From NCBI GenBank assembly GCA_963816955.1, contig CAWFME010000004.1, positions 806,001-870,000 of the forward strand: a stretch of DNA of 64,000 nucleotides, given 5' to 3'. Under the pieces are notes generated by a model. That model had not been told where the DNA came from. It saw nothing but the letters and a program-made list of their open reading frames with translations, and made no database searches. The translations under genes and the position numbers were made by a program. This stretch comes from DATFQI01 sp963816955. GTDB taxonomy: Bacteria > Actinomycetota > Thermoleophilia > Solirubrobacterales > Solirubrobacteraceae. This document shows positions 53,586 through 63,667 of this stretch, one piece after another (position 1 is the first letter of the stretch; each line of letters begins with the position of its first letter).

Positions 53586-55137
53586 ACGAACGTGCGTTCC
53601 CTCGCGGCTCGCCGGCTGCGGGGATCGTGCCATGCGCCGCGGCCAGCACCGCCTCACGCCACTCGGGCACGAGGCCGGCGCGGGTGCGGCGGTCGGCGAG
53701 GTCCTCGGGCGTGAGCGCGAGCTCGTGGGCGGCGGCCCAGCGCAGCTCGGCCTCGCACACGGGCACGCCGGGTGCGAGCGGCTCCGTCGAGCCGAGCTCC
53801 GCGACCGCGGCGGCCTCGGCGCCGAACCGGCGCGCGAGCCGCGCGAGCGCGGGGCCCGCGCCGACGGCGGAGGGCGGGGCGCCCGCCACGGCCCCGCTCC
53901 CGGCGGCTGAGCCGGGCGCGCCCACCAGCGGCAGGCGGTGCGTGCGGCACGGCCGGTCCGTGATCCGGTCGACGGCGTCCTGGGCCATCGCCCGGTAGGT
54001 CGTGAGCTTGCCGCCGACGACGGTCAGGGCGCCGGTCCCGGCGTCCTCGAGGACCGCGTGGCAGCGGGAGAGGTCGGCGGTCTCGCCGTCGCCGGCCAGC
54101 AGCGGCCGCAGGCCGGCGTAGCGGCCCGCGACGTCGTCGGGGCCGAGCGAGACCTCGAGCGCCGCGCTCGCGTGCTCGAGCAGCGTCGCCTCCTCTCCGG
54201 CGCTGGGCGCGGGCACGTCGGGGATCGGCCCGGCGGCGTCCACGTCGGTGAGGCCGATGGCGACCAGCCCGTCGGCGCGCGGGAGCGCGAACACCCAGCG
54301 GCCGCGCTCGCCGGGCACGGGGACGTTGACGGCCGCGCGCGGGTCGCCGAGCCGCCCCGCGGGCACGAGCAGGTGCGAGCCGCGGCTCGGCCGCAGCGCG
54401 ACACCCGGCGCGAGCTCGCCCGCCCACACGCCCGTGGCGAGGATCACCCGCCGCGCCCGCACGGAGAACCCCGCGCCGGTCACGGCGTCGACCGCGTCGA
54501 CGCCGTCGTCGCGCACGCCCGTCACACCGGCATAGGTGAGGATCCGCGCGCCGTGGGCCGCCGCGGTGCGCGCGACCGCCACGACGAGCCGCGCGTCGTC
54601 CTCGAGCTGGCCGTCCCAGTTCAGCAGCGCCCCCCGCAGGCCCGGCTCGGCCAGCGCGGGCGCGAGCCGGCGCGCCTCGAGCGCGCTGATCCGCCGCGCC
54701 GGCGGCAGCACGCGCCGCGACGTGCGGGCGCCGATCCGCAGCCCGTCGCCGATCCGCAGCCCGATCTGCGTCTTGAGCGCCTTGGCGGCCGGCATCCCGC
54801 CGTCGAGCGGGATCACGAACGGCAGCGCACGCACGAGGTGCGGCGCGATCGTGCCCATCAGGAGCGCGCGCTCGCGCGCGGACTCCCAGGCCAGGCCCCA
54901 GTCGCCGCGCTCCAGGTAGCGCAGGCCGCCGTGGACGAGCTTGGAGCTCCAGCGGCTCGTGCCGTGGGCGAGGTCGCGCCGCTCCAGCAGCGCCACCGAG
55001 AGCCCCCGCGAGGCGGCGTCGAGCGCCACCCCGGCGCCCGTGATCCCGCCGCCCACGACCACGAGGTCCACGACCTCGCCGGCCGCGAGCTCCTCGAGCT
55101 CGGCCGCGCGCCGCGCCGCGTTGAGGGAGGCCGTCAT
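53581..55137 (-). CDS. glpD: Glycerol-3-phosphate dehydrogenase, FAD-dependent
   Basis: A 518-residue peripheral membrane flavoprotein that oxidises glycerol-3-phosphate to dihydroxyacetone phosphate. FAD motif VVVGGGITGAGVALDAASRG near residue 26, the substrate-loop SSKLVHGGLRYLERGDW, and the second flavin motif DAGTGALTVVGGKLTTYRAMA are all present, followed by the C-terminal cap (HELALTPEDLADRRTRAG). ATG 55137 overlaps the stop of the TetR gene, so the pair is an operon and the regulator may control glycerol or lipid use. Confidence 0.94.
   Translation of the reverse strand: MTASLNAARRAAELEELAAGEVVDLVVVGGGITGAGVALDAASRGLSVALLERRDLAHGTSRWSSKLVHGGLRYLERGDWGLAWESARERALLMGTIAPHLVRALPFVIPLDGGMPAAKALKTQIGLRIGDGLRIGARTSRRVLPPARRISALEARRLAPALAEPGLRGALLNWDGQLEDDARLVVAVARTAAAHGARILTYAGVTGVRDDGVDAVDAVTGAGFSVRARRVILATGVWAGELAPGVALRPSRGSHLLVPAGRLGDPRAAVNVPVPGERGRWVFALPRADGLVAIGLTDVDAAGPIPDVPAPSAGEEATLLEHASAALEVSLGPDDVAGRYAGLRPLLAGDGETADLSRCHAVLEDAGTGALTVVGGKLTTYRAMAQDAVDRITDRPCRTHRLPLVGAPGSAAGSGAVAGAPPSAVGAGPALARLARRFGAEAAAVAELGSTEPLAPGVPVCEAELRWAAAHELALTPEDLADRRTRAGLVPEWREAVLAAAHGTIPAAGEPRGNARSL
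53587..53600. promoter_or_regulatory. LexA-box-like sequence
   Basis: CGAACGTGCGTTCC fits the Gram-positive SOS box CGAACRNRYGTTYC at every position. It sits next to the CRP-type site, within the last codons of glpD and about 52 bases before the hydrolase start. Its location in coding sequence lowers confidence. Confidence 0.35.
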
Positions 55138-55700
55138 GGCTTCAGGTACCCGTCGATGGCCCGGGCGAGCTCCGCCCACGCGTCGATGCCGGGGTCGCGG
55201 GCGAGCACGAAACCGCGCGCGATCAGCTCGACCCCGCGCGCCAGGGTCTCGGGGTCGCCCTCGCGCACCGAGCCGTCGCCGCGCCCGGCCTCGATCTCGG
55301 CCGCCAGCCCGGCGACGGCCAGCCGCTGCATGCCGCCGAGGCGGACGGTCACGTAGGGGAGCAGCAGCTCCGGGTCGACGTCGAGCAGCCGGGCGAACAG
55401 CGGATCCTCGTGCAGCTTCCGGCAGGCGCCCGCGACCATCGCCACCGAGCGCTCCCGGCAGGTCCCCGGCGCGCCGGCGTCGCGCGCCTCGTCGACGACG
55501 CGGCCGAACTCCCACGTCATCAGCGTCGACAGCAGCGTCTCCAGGTCGGGGAAGCGGCGGTACAGCGTCATCCGGCTGACGCCGGCCCGGCGGGCGACGT
55601 CGGAGAACGTCGTGCGGCGCACGCCGACGGCCAGCACGCACGCGCGTGCGGCCTCGAGCATCCCCTCCTCGCCGGGTTCGAACTCGTGACGTTGTGACAC
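55134..55700 (-). CDS. TetR-family transcriptional regulator
   Basis: About 188 residues from GTG 55700 (MSQRHEFEPGEEGMLEAA). The HTH is TTFSDVARRAGVSRMTLYRRFPDLETLL, followed by an all-helical ligand domain. The start at 55700 is chosen because MSQRHEF...EGMLEAARACVLAVG is the usual TetR opening; an upstream GTG at 55733 lies too close to the operators. The gene is coupled to glpD and divergent from valS. Two TGTnACA sites 20 bp apart are in the shared promoter region. Confidence 0.88.
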   Translation of the reverse strand: MSQRHEFEPGEEGMLEAARACVLAVGVRRTTFSDVARRAGVSRMTLYRRFPDLETLLSTLMTWEFGRVVDEARDAGAPGTCRERSVAMVAGACRKLHEDPLFARLLDVDPELLLPYVTVRLGGMQRLAVAGLAAEIEAGRGDGSVREGDPETLARGVELIARGFVLARDPGIDAWAELARAIDGYLKP

Positions 55701-55719
55701 TTGATGGCGAACTGTAACA
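55693..55719. promoter_or_regulatory. Two TGTnACA sites between tetR and valS
   Basis: TGTGACA (55693-55699) and TGTAACA (55713-55719) are short imperfect palindromes exactly 20 bp apart, two helical turns. The first covers the TetR start codon. They are candidates for autoregulation by the TetR protein. Confidence 0.4.
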
Positions 55720-55749
55720 AGCCATGCCCACATCTAGACTCGTGCGCGT

Positions 55750-58402
55750 ATGAGCGCCACCGACCTCGAGTCCCAGACCCGCTACGACCCGGCCGAGGCC
55801 GAGCCGCGGGTGGCCGCGCGCTGGGAGGAGTCGGGCCTGTTCCACCCCGAGCCGGGCGGGTCGCCGGAGGAGAACTACTCGATCGCGATCCCGCCGCCGA
55901 ACGTGACCGGCGCCCTGCACATGGGCCACGCGCTCAACAACACGATGCAGGACGCGCTGATCCGCCTCAACCGCATGCGCGGCAAGCGCACGAAGTGGAT
56001 CCTCGGCACCGACCACGCCGGCATCGCCACGCAGACGCAGGTCGAGAAGGCGCTGAAGGCGGAGGGGACGAGCCGCGAGCAGATCGGCCGCGAGGCGTTC
56101 GTGGAGCGCACGTGGGAGTGGACGCGCCGGTACGGCGGCACGATCGTCGAGCAGCTCAAGCGCCTTGGCGCCTCACTGGACTACGACGACGAGCGCTTCA
56201 CGCTCGACGAGCACTACGCCGAGGCCGTGCTGAAGGTGTTCGTGGCCCTCTACGACAAGGGCCTGATCTACCGTGACAACTACCTCGTCAACTGGGACCC
56301 GGGCTCGCGCTCGGCGATCTCGGACCTCGAGGTGGAGGAGCGGGAGGTCCGCGACACCCTCTACTACATCGACTACCCGCTGGCCTCCGGCGGCGGCTCG
56401 CTGACCGTCGCCACCGTGCGCCCGGAGACGATGCTCGCCGACACGGCGATCGCGGTGCACCCCGACGACGAGCGCTACACGCGGCTCGTGGGGGAGACGG
56501 CGATCCTCCCGCTCGTCGGCCGCCGGCTGCCGATCATCGCCGACTCCTACGTCAAGCCCGAGTTCGGCACCGGCGCGCTGAAGATCACGCCCGGCCACGA
56601 TCCCAACGACTTCGAGATCGGCCGCAAGCACGGCCTCGAGGAGATCTCCGCGATCGGCGAGGACGGCAGCATGACCGAGGCGGCCGGGGAGTTCGCCGGG
56701 ATGACCGCGCTCGACGCGCGCGAGGCCGTGGTGGCCAAGCTGCGCGAGGAGGGGCGGATCGCGCGCACGGAGCCCTACGTGCACAACGTGCCGTTCTCGC
56801 ACCGCTCGGGCAAGCGGATCGAGCCGCTGATCTCGCTGCAGTGGTTCATGCGCATGGACGAGCTCGCCGCGCGCGCGATCGAGCCGGTGCGCGACGGCCG
56901 CCTGCAGATCAAGCCCGAGGGCCAGCGCCGCCGCTACGTCGAGTGGCTGGAGAACATCCGCCCCTGGTGCGTCTCGCGCCAGCTCTGGTGGGGCCACCAG
57001 ATCCCCGTCTACTACCGCGGGGAGGAGACCTATGCGGGCCTCGAGCCGCCGGAGGGCGAGGGCTGGGAGCGGGATCCCGACGTGCTCGACACCTGGTTCT
57101 CGAGCCAGCTGTGGCCGTTCGCGACGCTCGGCTGGCCCGACGACACCGCGCAGCTGCGCGCCTTCTACCCGACCGACGTGCTCTCGACGGCGCGCGACAT
57201 CCTGTTCCTGTGGGTGGCCCGGATGGTGATGATGGGCCTCGAGTTCACGGGCGAGATCCCGTTCAGCCGCGTCAACGTGCACACGGTCATCCAGGCCCCG
57301 GACGGGCGCCGGATGTCCAAGTCGCTCGGCACCGGCATCGACCCGATGCAGCTGATCGAGGGCGGCCCGCGCCCGCCGGTGTTCGGGACCGCACCCACCC
57401 GGCGAGTTCCCGGCCTACGGCGCCGACGCCGTGCGCTGGGGCCTGCTGGCGATCTCCTCGAGCCAGGACGTGCGCTTCAACGAGGAGCGCGTCGCGCAGG
57501 GCCGGCAGCTCGCCAACAAGCTCTACAACGCCAGCCGGCTCGTGCTGCTGCGCGTGCCCGAGGGCACGGCGCTGCCCGAGGCGGCGCCGGCGGCCTCCAC
57601 CGTCGAGGACGCCTGGATCCTCTCGCGGCTGCAGGCGGCGAAGGCCGACGTGGCGCGCGGGATCGACGACTTCGACTTCCACGTCGCCGCGCTGCGCGTC
57701 TACGACTTCGTGTACGGCGAGCTGTGCGACTGGTACCTCGAGCTGCTCAAGCCGCGCCTGTATGGACAGGTTTCGTCCTTCGACCGGCGCAAGCGCAGGT
57801 CTCCGGACGACGTTACACGCGATGCGGCGGAGTTCGCCCTGCACGTGCTGGGCGAGACGCTGGCGCTCGCGCACCCGCTGATCCCGTTCGTGACCGAGGA
57901 GATCTGGAGCCACGTGCCCGGCGCGGAGGGCCTGCTGATGGCCCGCCGCTACCCCGAGCCCGACGAGGCGCTGCGCGACCCCGCCGCCGAGGCGCAGCTG
58001 GCCCGCGCGATCGAGGCCGTCCAGGAGCTGCGCGCCTGGCGCGACAGCGTCAGGGCCAAGCCGGGCCGGCCGATCCCCGCGCGGCTCGACGGCGAGGGCT
58101 ATGAGGCGACGGCCGGCCACGTGGCGCGGCTCGCGCGCCTGGAGTGGACCTCCGACGGCGGCGAGCCGGTGGCGACCGTCGGGCTCCCGGGCGCGACCGT
58201 TGCGATCTTCGCCTCCGACGCGGTCGACCTCGAGGCCGAGCAGCGCCGCGCGCAGGCGCGCCGCAAGGAGGTCGAGGCCGAGATCGCGCGCGCCGAGGGC
58301 AAGCTCGCCAACGAGCGCTTCGTGGCCAGGGCGCCCGAGGCGGTCGTGCAGGCCGAGCGCGACAAGCTGGCCCGCCTGCGGGAGGAGCTCGCGGAGCTTT
58401 GA
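55750..58402 (+). CDS. valS: Valyl-tRNA synthetase, one frameshift
   Basis: About 883 residues, the family norm. Class I motifs are HMGH in GALHMGHALNNTMQD and the KMSKS loop as RRMSKSLGTG. The CP1 editing domain (TVRPETMLADTAIAVHPDD, THPGHDP-like KITPGHDPNDFEIG) and the C-terminal coiled coil (AQARRKEVEAEIARAEGKL) are present. The frame breaks near 57395; deleting one base gives GEFPAYGADAVRWGLL. ATG 55750. The stop overlaps the TTG start of folC. Confidence 0.95.
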
Positions 58403-59645
58403 CCTGGTCGCAGGAGCGCGCCGAGGAGCACCTCCTCTCGCTGGAGCTCTTCGGCATGCGCTTCGGGCTCGAGCGCATGCTCCGGCTGCTGACCGCGCTC
58501 GGCAGCCCGCAGGAGCGCTTCGCGGCCGTCCACGTCGTCGGCACCAACGGCAAGAGCTCGACCGTCCGCATGACGGCGGCGCTGCTGGAGGCCCACGGGG
58601 TGCGCACGGGCTCGTACCTGTCGCCGCACCTCGTGCGCTTCGCCGAGCGGATACGCGTCGGCGACGACGACCTCCCGGGCGCGGCCTTCGGCGCCGCGAT
58701 CCAGCGGGCCGCGGCCGCCGCCGCCAGGGTCGACCGCACGCTGACCGGCGGCGAGCGCGTGACGCAGTTCGAGCTGCTGACCGCCGCCGCGCTGGACGAG
58801 CTGGCGCGCCGCGAGGTCGAGGTCGCGGTCGTCGAGGCCGGCCTGGGCGGGCGCTGGGACGCGACCAACGTGCTCACAGCCGGCTTCGCCGGCGGGCACA
58901 GGCGGCGCCGGGGTCTGCGTGCTCACCAACGTCGGCCTCGAGCACACGCGCTGGCTCGGGCCGACGATCCCCGACATCGCACGCGAGAAGCTCGCCGTGG
59001 TCCGTCCGGACGCCACGCTCGTGCTGGGCGACGTCGATGGCGACGTGCTCGCCCTCGCGGAGCAGACCGGCGCGCGAATCGTGCGTGCGCGCGAGCTGGA
59101 CGTCCCGCTGCGCGGCTTCCAGCGCACGAACTTCGAGGTCGCCGCGGCCGCGGCGACCGCCCACTACGGTCATCTGCGAGACGCAGAGGTCGCCGAGGTC
59201 GCCGCCCGGGTGAGCGTGCCCGGCCGACTGCAGGTCGTCGAGCAGGACCCGCTGACGATCCTCGACGGCGCGCACAACCCGTCGGGGATGGCCGCCCTGG
59301 CCGACGCGCTGCCCGACGTGGTGGGCGAGCGCGACGCTCGTCGCCGTGATCAGCGTCCTGGACGACAAGGACGCCGCGGGCATGCTCCGGGCCCTGATCG
59401 GGAACTGTGGCGCGATGGTCTTCACCGCCTCCCGCAACCCGCGCGCGCTCCCGCCCGCCACGCTGGCCTCGCTGGCCGGGCAGCTCGGCGGGCCGCCGAC
59501 CGAGGTCGTGCCCGATCCGCACGCCGCGGTGCGCCGCGCGCAGGAGCTCGCGGGCCCGGGCGGCGCGGTGCTCGCGACGGGCTCGATCTACCTCGTGGCC
59601 GACCTCGTCGGCGAGGCCGCGGGCCGGAAGGCGTCGGCACTGTGA
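58399..59645 (+). CDS. folC: Folylpolyglutamate/dihydrofolate synthase, two frameshifts
   Basis: About 414 residues of the Mur ligase superfamily. Opening FGMRFGLERMLRLLTALG, P-loop HVVGTNGKSSTVRMTAALL, then YLSPHLVRFAERIRV, VVEAGLGGRWDATNV, VLTNVGLEHTRWLG, and ILDGAHNPSGMAAL. Breaks near 58897 and 59333 are each cured by deleting one base (GGTGGAGVCVLTN and GERATLVAVISVL). It adds glutamates to folates. TTG start overlaps the valS stop in TTGA. Confidence 0.92.
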
Positions 59646-59761
59646 ACGACGAGCGCGGCCCCAGCGTGCTGGCCATGATGGCGCTGGTCGCCGTCGTCGT
59701 CGCGCTGGTGATCCTGGTCTTCTTCGCTCTCGGCTACGCTTTCGGTCGGGCGTTCCTGTAA
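59642..59761 (+). CDS. Small single-pass membrane protein
   Basis: GTG 59642 overlaps the folC stop and gives 39 residues: a short polar start (MNDERGPS) and one long hydrophobic helix (MMALVAVVVALVILVFFALG) ending AFGRAFL. Conserved tiny membrane proteins are often coupled to folC in related genomes as far as I recall, but I cannot name this one. Coupling and composition support it being real. Confidence 0.55.
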   Translation: MNDERGPSVLAMMALVAVVVALVILVFFALGYAFGRAFL

Positions 59762-59787
59762 CCCGCGCGGGTACGCTTCCCTACCCC

Positions 59788-60321
59788 ATGCTCACCTTCG
59801 GCGTCTTCGGGATCACCAACGACGGCCTCAACCAGGCCGTTTCGGTGCTCATCCTCGTTCTCATCGTCATCTGGGCCGCCCTGGTCTTCTGGACCTACGC
59901 GGACGCCCGGCGCCGCATCGACGACCCGATGCTGGTGGGCTGCGCCACGGCGGCGTCGCTGTTCCCGTTCGTGGGCACGATCGTCTACGCGATCGTCCGC
60001 CCGCCGGAGTACCTGGACGACGTCCGGCTGCGCGAGCTGGAGATGACGGCCGCCGAGGCCCGCCTGGCGAACCTGGACTACCAGCTGTGCCCGCACTGCG
60101 ACTACGAGGTCAAGGGCGACTACCTGCGCTGCCCGAGCTGCATGCGCAAGCTCAAGGACTCCTGCTACTCCTGCGGGAAGCCGGTCGACCCCGCCTGGAA
60201 GCTGTGCCCCTACTGCGAGGCGGAGACCGGCGCCAGCACGCCGTCCTCGTCGCGCCGCCGTCGGAGGTCCCCCACCACGGACCAGCCGACCGTCGCTCAC
60301 GAAGCTCCCCCTTCCGCGTAA
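59788..60321 (+). CDS. Membrane protein with double zinc ribbon
   Basis: A 177-residue protein. An N-terminal TM helix (VSVLILVLIVIWAALVFWTY) and a second hydrophobic stretch (MLVGCATAASLFPFVGTIVY) are followed by four CxxC pairs: LCPHCDYEV, RCPSCMRKL, SCYSCGKPV, LCPYCEAET, a double zinc ribbon. A basic, disordered tail closes it. Such proteins are common between folC and ndk in related actinobacteria; function unknown. Confidence 0.75.
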   Translation: MLTFGVFGITNDGLNQAVSVLILVLIVIWAALVFWTYADARRRIDDPMLVGCATAASLFPFVGTIVYAIVRPPEYLDDVRLRELEMTAAEARLANLDYQLCPHCDYEVKGDYLRCPSCMRKLKDSCYSCGKPVDPAWKLCPYCEAETGASTPSSSRRRRRSPTTDQPTVAHEAPPSA

Positions 60322-60433
60322 CGTCGCACGGAGGCTCGGCGATTCCGGTCGCTACGGTCTCAGGCCGTTCGCACGCCCGTCACCGGAGTCGACGACCGGA
60401 GGGCGAAACACCAAATCCAGAAAGACGGCCACC

Positions 60434-60838
60434 TTGGAACGAACCCTCATCCTCGTCAAGCCCGACGCCTTCGCGCGTGGCCTCACCGGCGAGATCGTCG
60501 CCCGCTTCGAGCGCAAGGGCCTGAAGATCGCCGCGATGCGCCACATGCAGGTGACCGAGGACCTCGCCAAGCAGCACTACGCCGAGCACGACGGCAAGCC
60601 GTTCTTCGGCGAGCTCGTCGAGTTCATCACCTCCGGGCCGATCGTCGCGATGGTGCTCGAGGGCGAGCAGGCGATCAAGGCCGCGCGCCAGGTCATCGGC
60701 GCCACGAACCCGCTCGAGGCCACCACGGGCTCGATCCGCGGCGACTTCGCGGTCGAGGTCGGCCAGAACATGGTCCACGGCTCCGACTCGCCGGAGTCCG
60801 GCGAGCGCGAGGCGAAGCTGTTCTTCCCGGACGCCTAG
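60434..60838 (+). CDS. ndk: Nucleoside diphosphate kinase
   Basis: A 134-residue kinase that balances nucleoside triphosphates. MERTLILVKPDAFARGL, the active-site region NMVHGSDSPESGEREAKLFF with catalytic His, and GATNPLEATTGSIRGDFAVEV are complete. The start is TTG 60434, given by the fixed N-terminus of the family; no ATG or GTG fits. The family A repeat begins 6 bases after its stop. Confidence 0.96.
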   Translation: MERTLILVKPDAFARGLTGEIVARFERKGLKIAAMRHMQVTEDLAKQHYAEHDGKPFFGELVEFITSGPIVAMVLEGEQAIKAARQVIGATNPLEATTGSIRGDFAVEVGQNMVHGSDSPESGEREAKLFFPDA

Positions 60839-60843
60839 AGCCC

Positions 60844-60886
60844 GGGTTCACCGATTCCCGTGCGTCCACGGATGATCGGTGAACCC
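60844..60886 (+). repeat. Inverted repeat family A, copy 2, over the maf start
   Basis: Arms GGGTTCACCGAT (60844-60855) and ATCGGTGAACCC (60875-60886) pair perfectly with a 19-base loop. Compared with the copy at 4629, bases 3 and 11 of the left arm differ (A to G, G to A) and the right arm carries the matching changes. The ATG at 60872 sits 3 bases before the right arm, the same register as in aceF. Confidence 0.75.
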
Positions 60887-61432
60887 AGGCTCACCCTCGC
60901 TTCGGCGTCGCCCCAGCGGCGGGCGATCCTGGAGCAGCTCGGCGTCGCCTTCGACGTCCGCCCCGCGGACGTCGAGGAGCTCGCCAGCGGCGACCCGCGC
61001 GAGCTGGCGCTCGAGAACGCCCGCCGCAAGGCGCTCGCCGTCGACGGCGAGCTCGTGCTGGGCGCCGACACCGACGTCGCGCTCGACGGCGAGGTGCTCG
61101 GCAAGCCGCGCGACGCCGGGCACGCCCGCGAGCTGCTCGCAAAGCTCGCGGGGCGCCGCCACGAGGTCGTCGGCGGCATCGCGATCGCCGAGCGCGGGGC
61201 GATCACCGCCGAAGCCGTCGTCGTCACCGCCGTCGACTTCCGCGCCCTCGACCCGGCCACGATCGACTGGTACGTCGCGACCGGCGAGTGGGAGGGCCGC
61301 GCGGGCGGCTACGCGATCCAGGGCAGGGGAGCCGCCCTCGTCGCGGGGATCGAGGGCGACTACCTCAACGTCGTCGGCCTGCCGCTGGCGCGGCTGCTCG
61401 ACCTCCGGCCGGGCCTCCTGCCTAGGCCGTAG
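60872..61432 (+). CDS. maf: Maf-family nucleotide pyrophosphatase
   Basis: A 186-residue house-cleaning pyrophosphatase of the Maf/YhdE family that hydrolyses modified or surplus nucleotides. LTLASASPQRRAILEQLG, the Glu of VEELA, LVLGADTDVALDGEVLGKP, and GEWEGRAGGYAIQGRGAALV are the family motifs. The first codons M-I-G-E-P derive from the family A repeat. An in-frame GTG at 60860 is an alternative start. It overlaps the convergent cupin gene by 11 bases. Confidence 0.93.
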   Translation: MIGEPRLTLASASPQRRAILEQLGVAFDVRPADVEELASGDPRELALENARRKALAVDGELVLGADTDVALDGEVLGKPRDAGHARELLAKLAGRRHEVVGGIAIAERGAITAEAVVVTAVDFRALDPATIDWYVATGEWEGRAGGYAIQGRGAALVAGIEGDYLNVVGLPLARLLDLRPGLLPRP

Positions 61433-61871
61433 CCAGCTCCGCGGGCAGCATGCCGGGCGGGCCGAGCAGCTCGATGCCGTGCTCGGCGGCCAGCCGGCCG
61501 AGGCGCTCGACGTCCGGCGCCTCGCGCGGCGGCAGCTCGCGCCGCGGCGCCGGCTCGCCGTAGGCCTGCACGAAGCGGGCGAACGACCCGCTCGACGAGG
61601 TGACGATCATGCGCGCGGGCTCGGCCGACGTCACGCGGTAGGTGTGCGGCACGCCCTTCGGGCCGAGCGCGAACTGGCCCGGGCCGAGCACGCGGCACTC
61701 GTCGCCGGCCCACACCGTCACCTCGCCCTCGAGCACGTAGAAGCCCTCGTCGGAGTCGCGGTGGACGTGCAGCGGCGGCTGGTCGCCGGCGGGGGCGTGC
61801 ATCTCGAGCACCGAGTGCTCGCCTTCGGCGAGGACCTCGGCGAGATCGTGGATGAACCAGATGGGGGTCAC
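61422..61871 (-). CDS. Cupin-domain protein
   Basis: A 149-residue protein with one cupin barrel: motif 1 PPLHVHRDSDEGFYVLEGEVTV (two His and Glu metal ligands) and motif 2 GPKGVPHTYRVTS. A helical tail follows. The GTG start at 61871 gives MTPIWFIHDLAEVL. It faces the PadR gene across a 63-bp gap with a perfect palindrome, so it is probably the main target of that regulator. Small molecule or enzyme activity unknown. Confidence 0.85.
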   Translation of the reverse strand: MTPIWFIHDLAEVLAEGEHSVLEMHAPAGDQPPLHVHRDSDEGFYVLEGEVTVWAGDECRVLGPGQFALGPKGVPHTYRVTSAEPARMIVTSSSGSFARFVQAYGEPAPRRELPPREAPDVERLGRLAAEHGIELLGPPGMLPAELATA

Positions 61872-61893
61872 GGCGAGCTCCTTGGATCGGGGG

Positions 61894-61914
61894 TAAGCTC
61901 TGGTGCAGAGCTTA
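61894..61914. promoter_or_regulatory. Perfect 21-bp palindrome between cupin and padR
   Basis: Arms TAAGCTCTG (61894-61902) and CAGAGCTTA (61906-61914) around GTG. It lies 22 bases from the cupin start and 20 from the PadR start, where both promoters must be. A single symmetrical site in a 63-bp divergent gap is the expected operator of the PadR protein. Confidence 0.75.
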
Positions 61915-61934
61915 TACATCCGGATCGGAGCTTT

Positions 61935-62474
61935 GTGAGTACGGCCAGCCTCACCCCCTTCTCGTACGTGATCCTCGTCCTCGTCGGCGAGGGCGGCGCG
62001 GGCCCGCACGACCTCGTGCGGATGATGCGCCAGGGCGCCTGGGCCTACTGGACGTCCTCCCAGAGCCAGTACTACGCCGAGCCCAAGCGGCTCGAGAAGC
62101 TCGGCTACCTGACCGCGACCAAGGGGCCCGGCCGCACGCACGACCGCACGGAGTACCGGCTCACGGACGCCGGCCGCGAGGCGCTGCGCGAGTGGCTGGG
62201 CACGCCGGCGGCGTTCCCGCGGGTCCAGAACGAGGGCGCGGTGCGCCTGTTGGGCGCCGAGTTCGCCGACCCGGCGACCGTGCTGCAGGGCCTCGGCGGC
62301 CTGCGCGAGGAGATCGCGGCGGCCCGGGAATGGCTCAAGCGCGCGGAGGAGCGCGAGCTCGGCCTGCCGCACCGTCGGCGCGTGCTGGCCGTCAACCGCC
62401 GGCTCGCGCAGCGGATCCTGGACGCCCAAGCGGCATGGCTCGAGGAGGTCGAGGCCGAGTTCGGCGGCTCCTGA
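61935..62474 (+). CDS. PadR-family transcriptional regulator
   Basis: A 179-residue regulator. The N-terminal winged helix has LTPFSYVILVLVGEGGAGPHDLVRMMR, SQSQYYAEPKRLEKLGYL, THDRTEYRLTDAGREAL, typical of PadR, and the C-terminal Vir-like helical part mediates dimerisation. GTG 61935. PadR proteins usually repress a divergent gene in response to phenolics or drugs; here that gene is the cupin. Confidence 0.88.
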   Translation: MSTASLTPFSYVILVLVGEGGAGPHDLVRMMRQGAWAYWTSSQSQYYAEPKRLEKLGYLTATKGPGRTHDRTEYRLTDAGREALREWLGTPAAFPRVQNEGAVRLLGAEFADPATVLQGLGGLREEIAAAREWLKRAEERELGLPHRRRVLAVNRRLAQRILDAQAAWLEEVEAEFGGS

Positions 62475-62573
62475 CGGGGCGGTTGCAGGTGCTTTGGGCC
62501 TAGGTGGCTTCGATAGACTCGTCGTCCGGCGCGGCCCCCGGTTCCGTCCCTAAGGGCGGTCGCGCGCTCTCCC

Positions 62574-63624
<1,051 letters not shown>

Positions 63625-63667
63625 TGCGGACCTTGAAACCTTCCACCCGTTCGGAGTTCCTTTCCGT

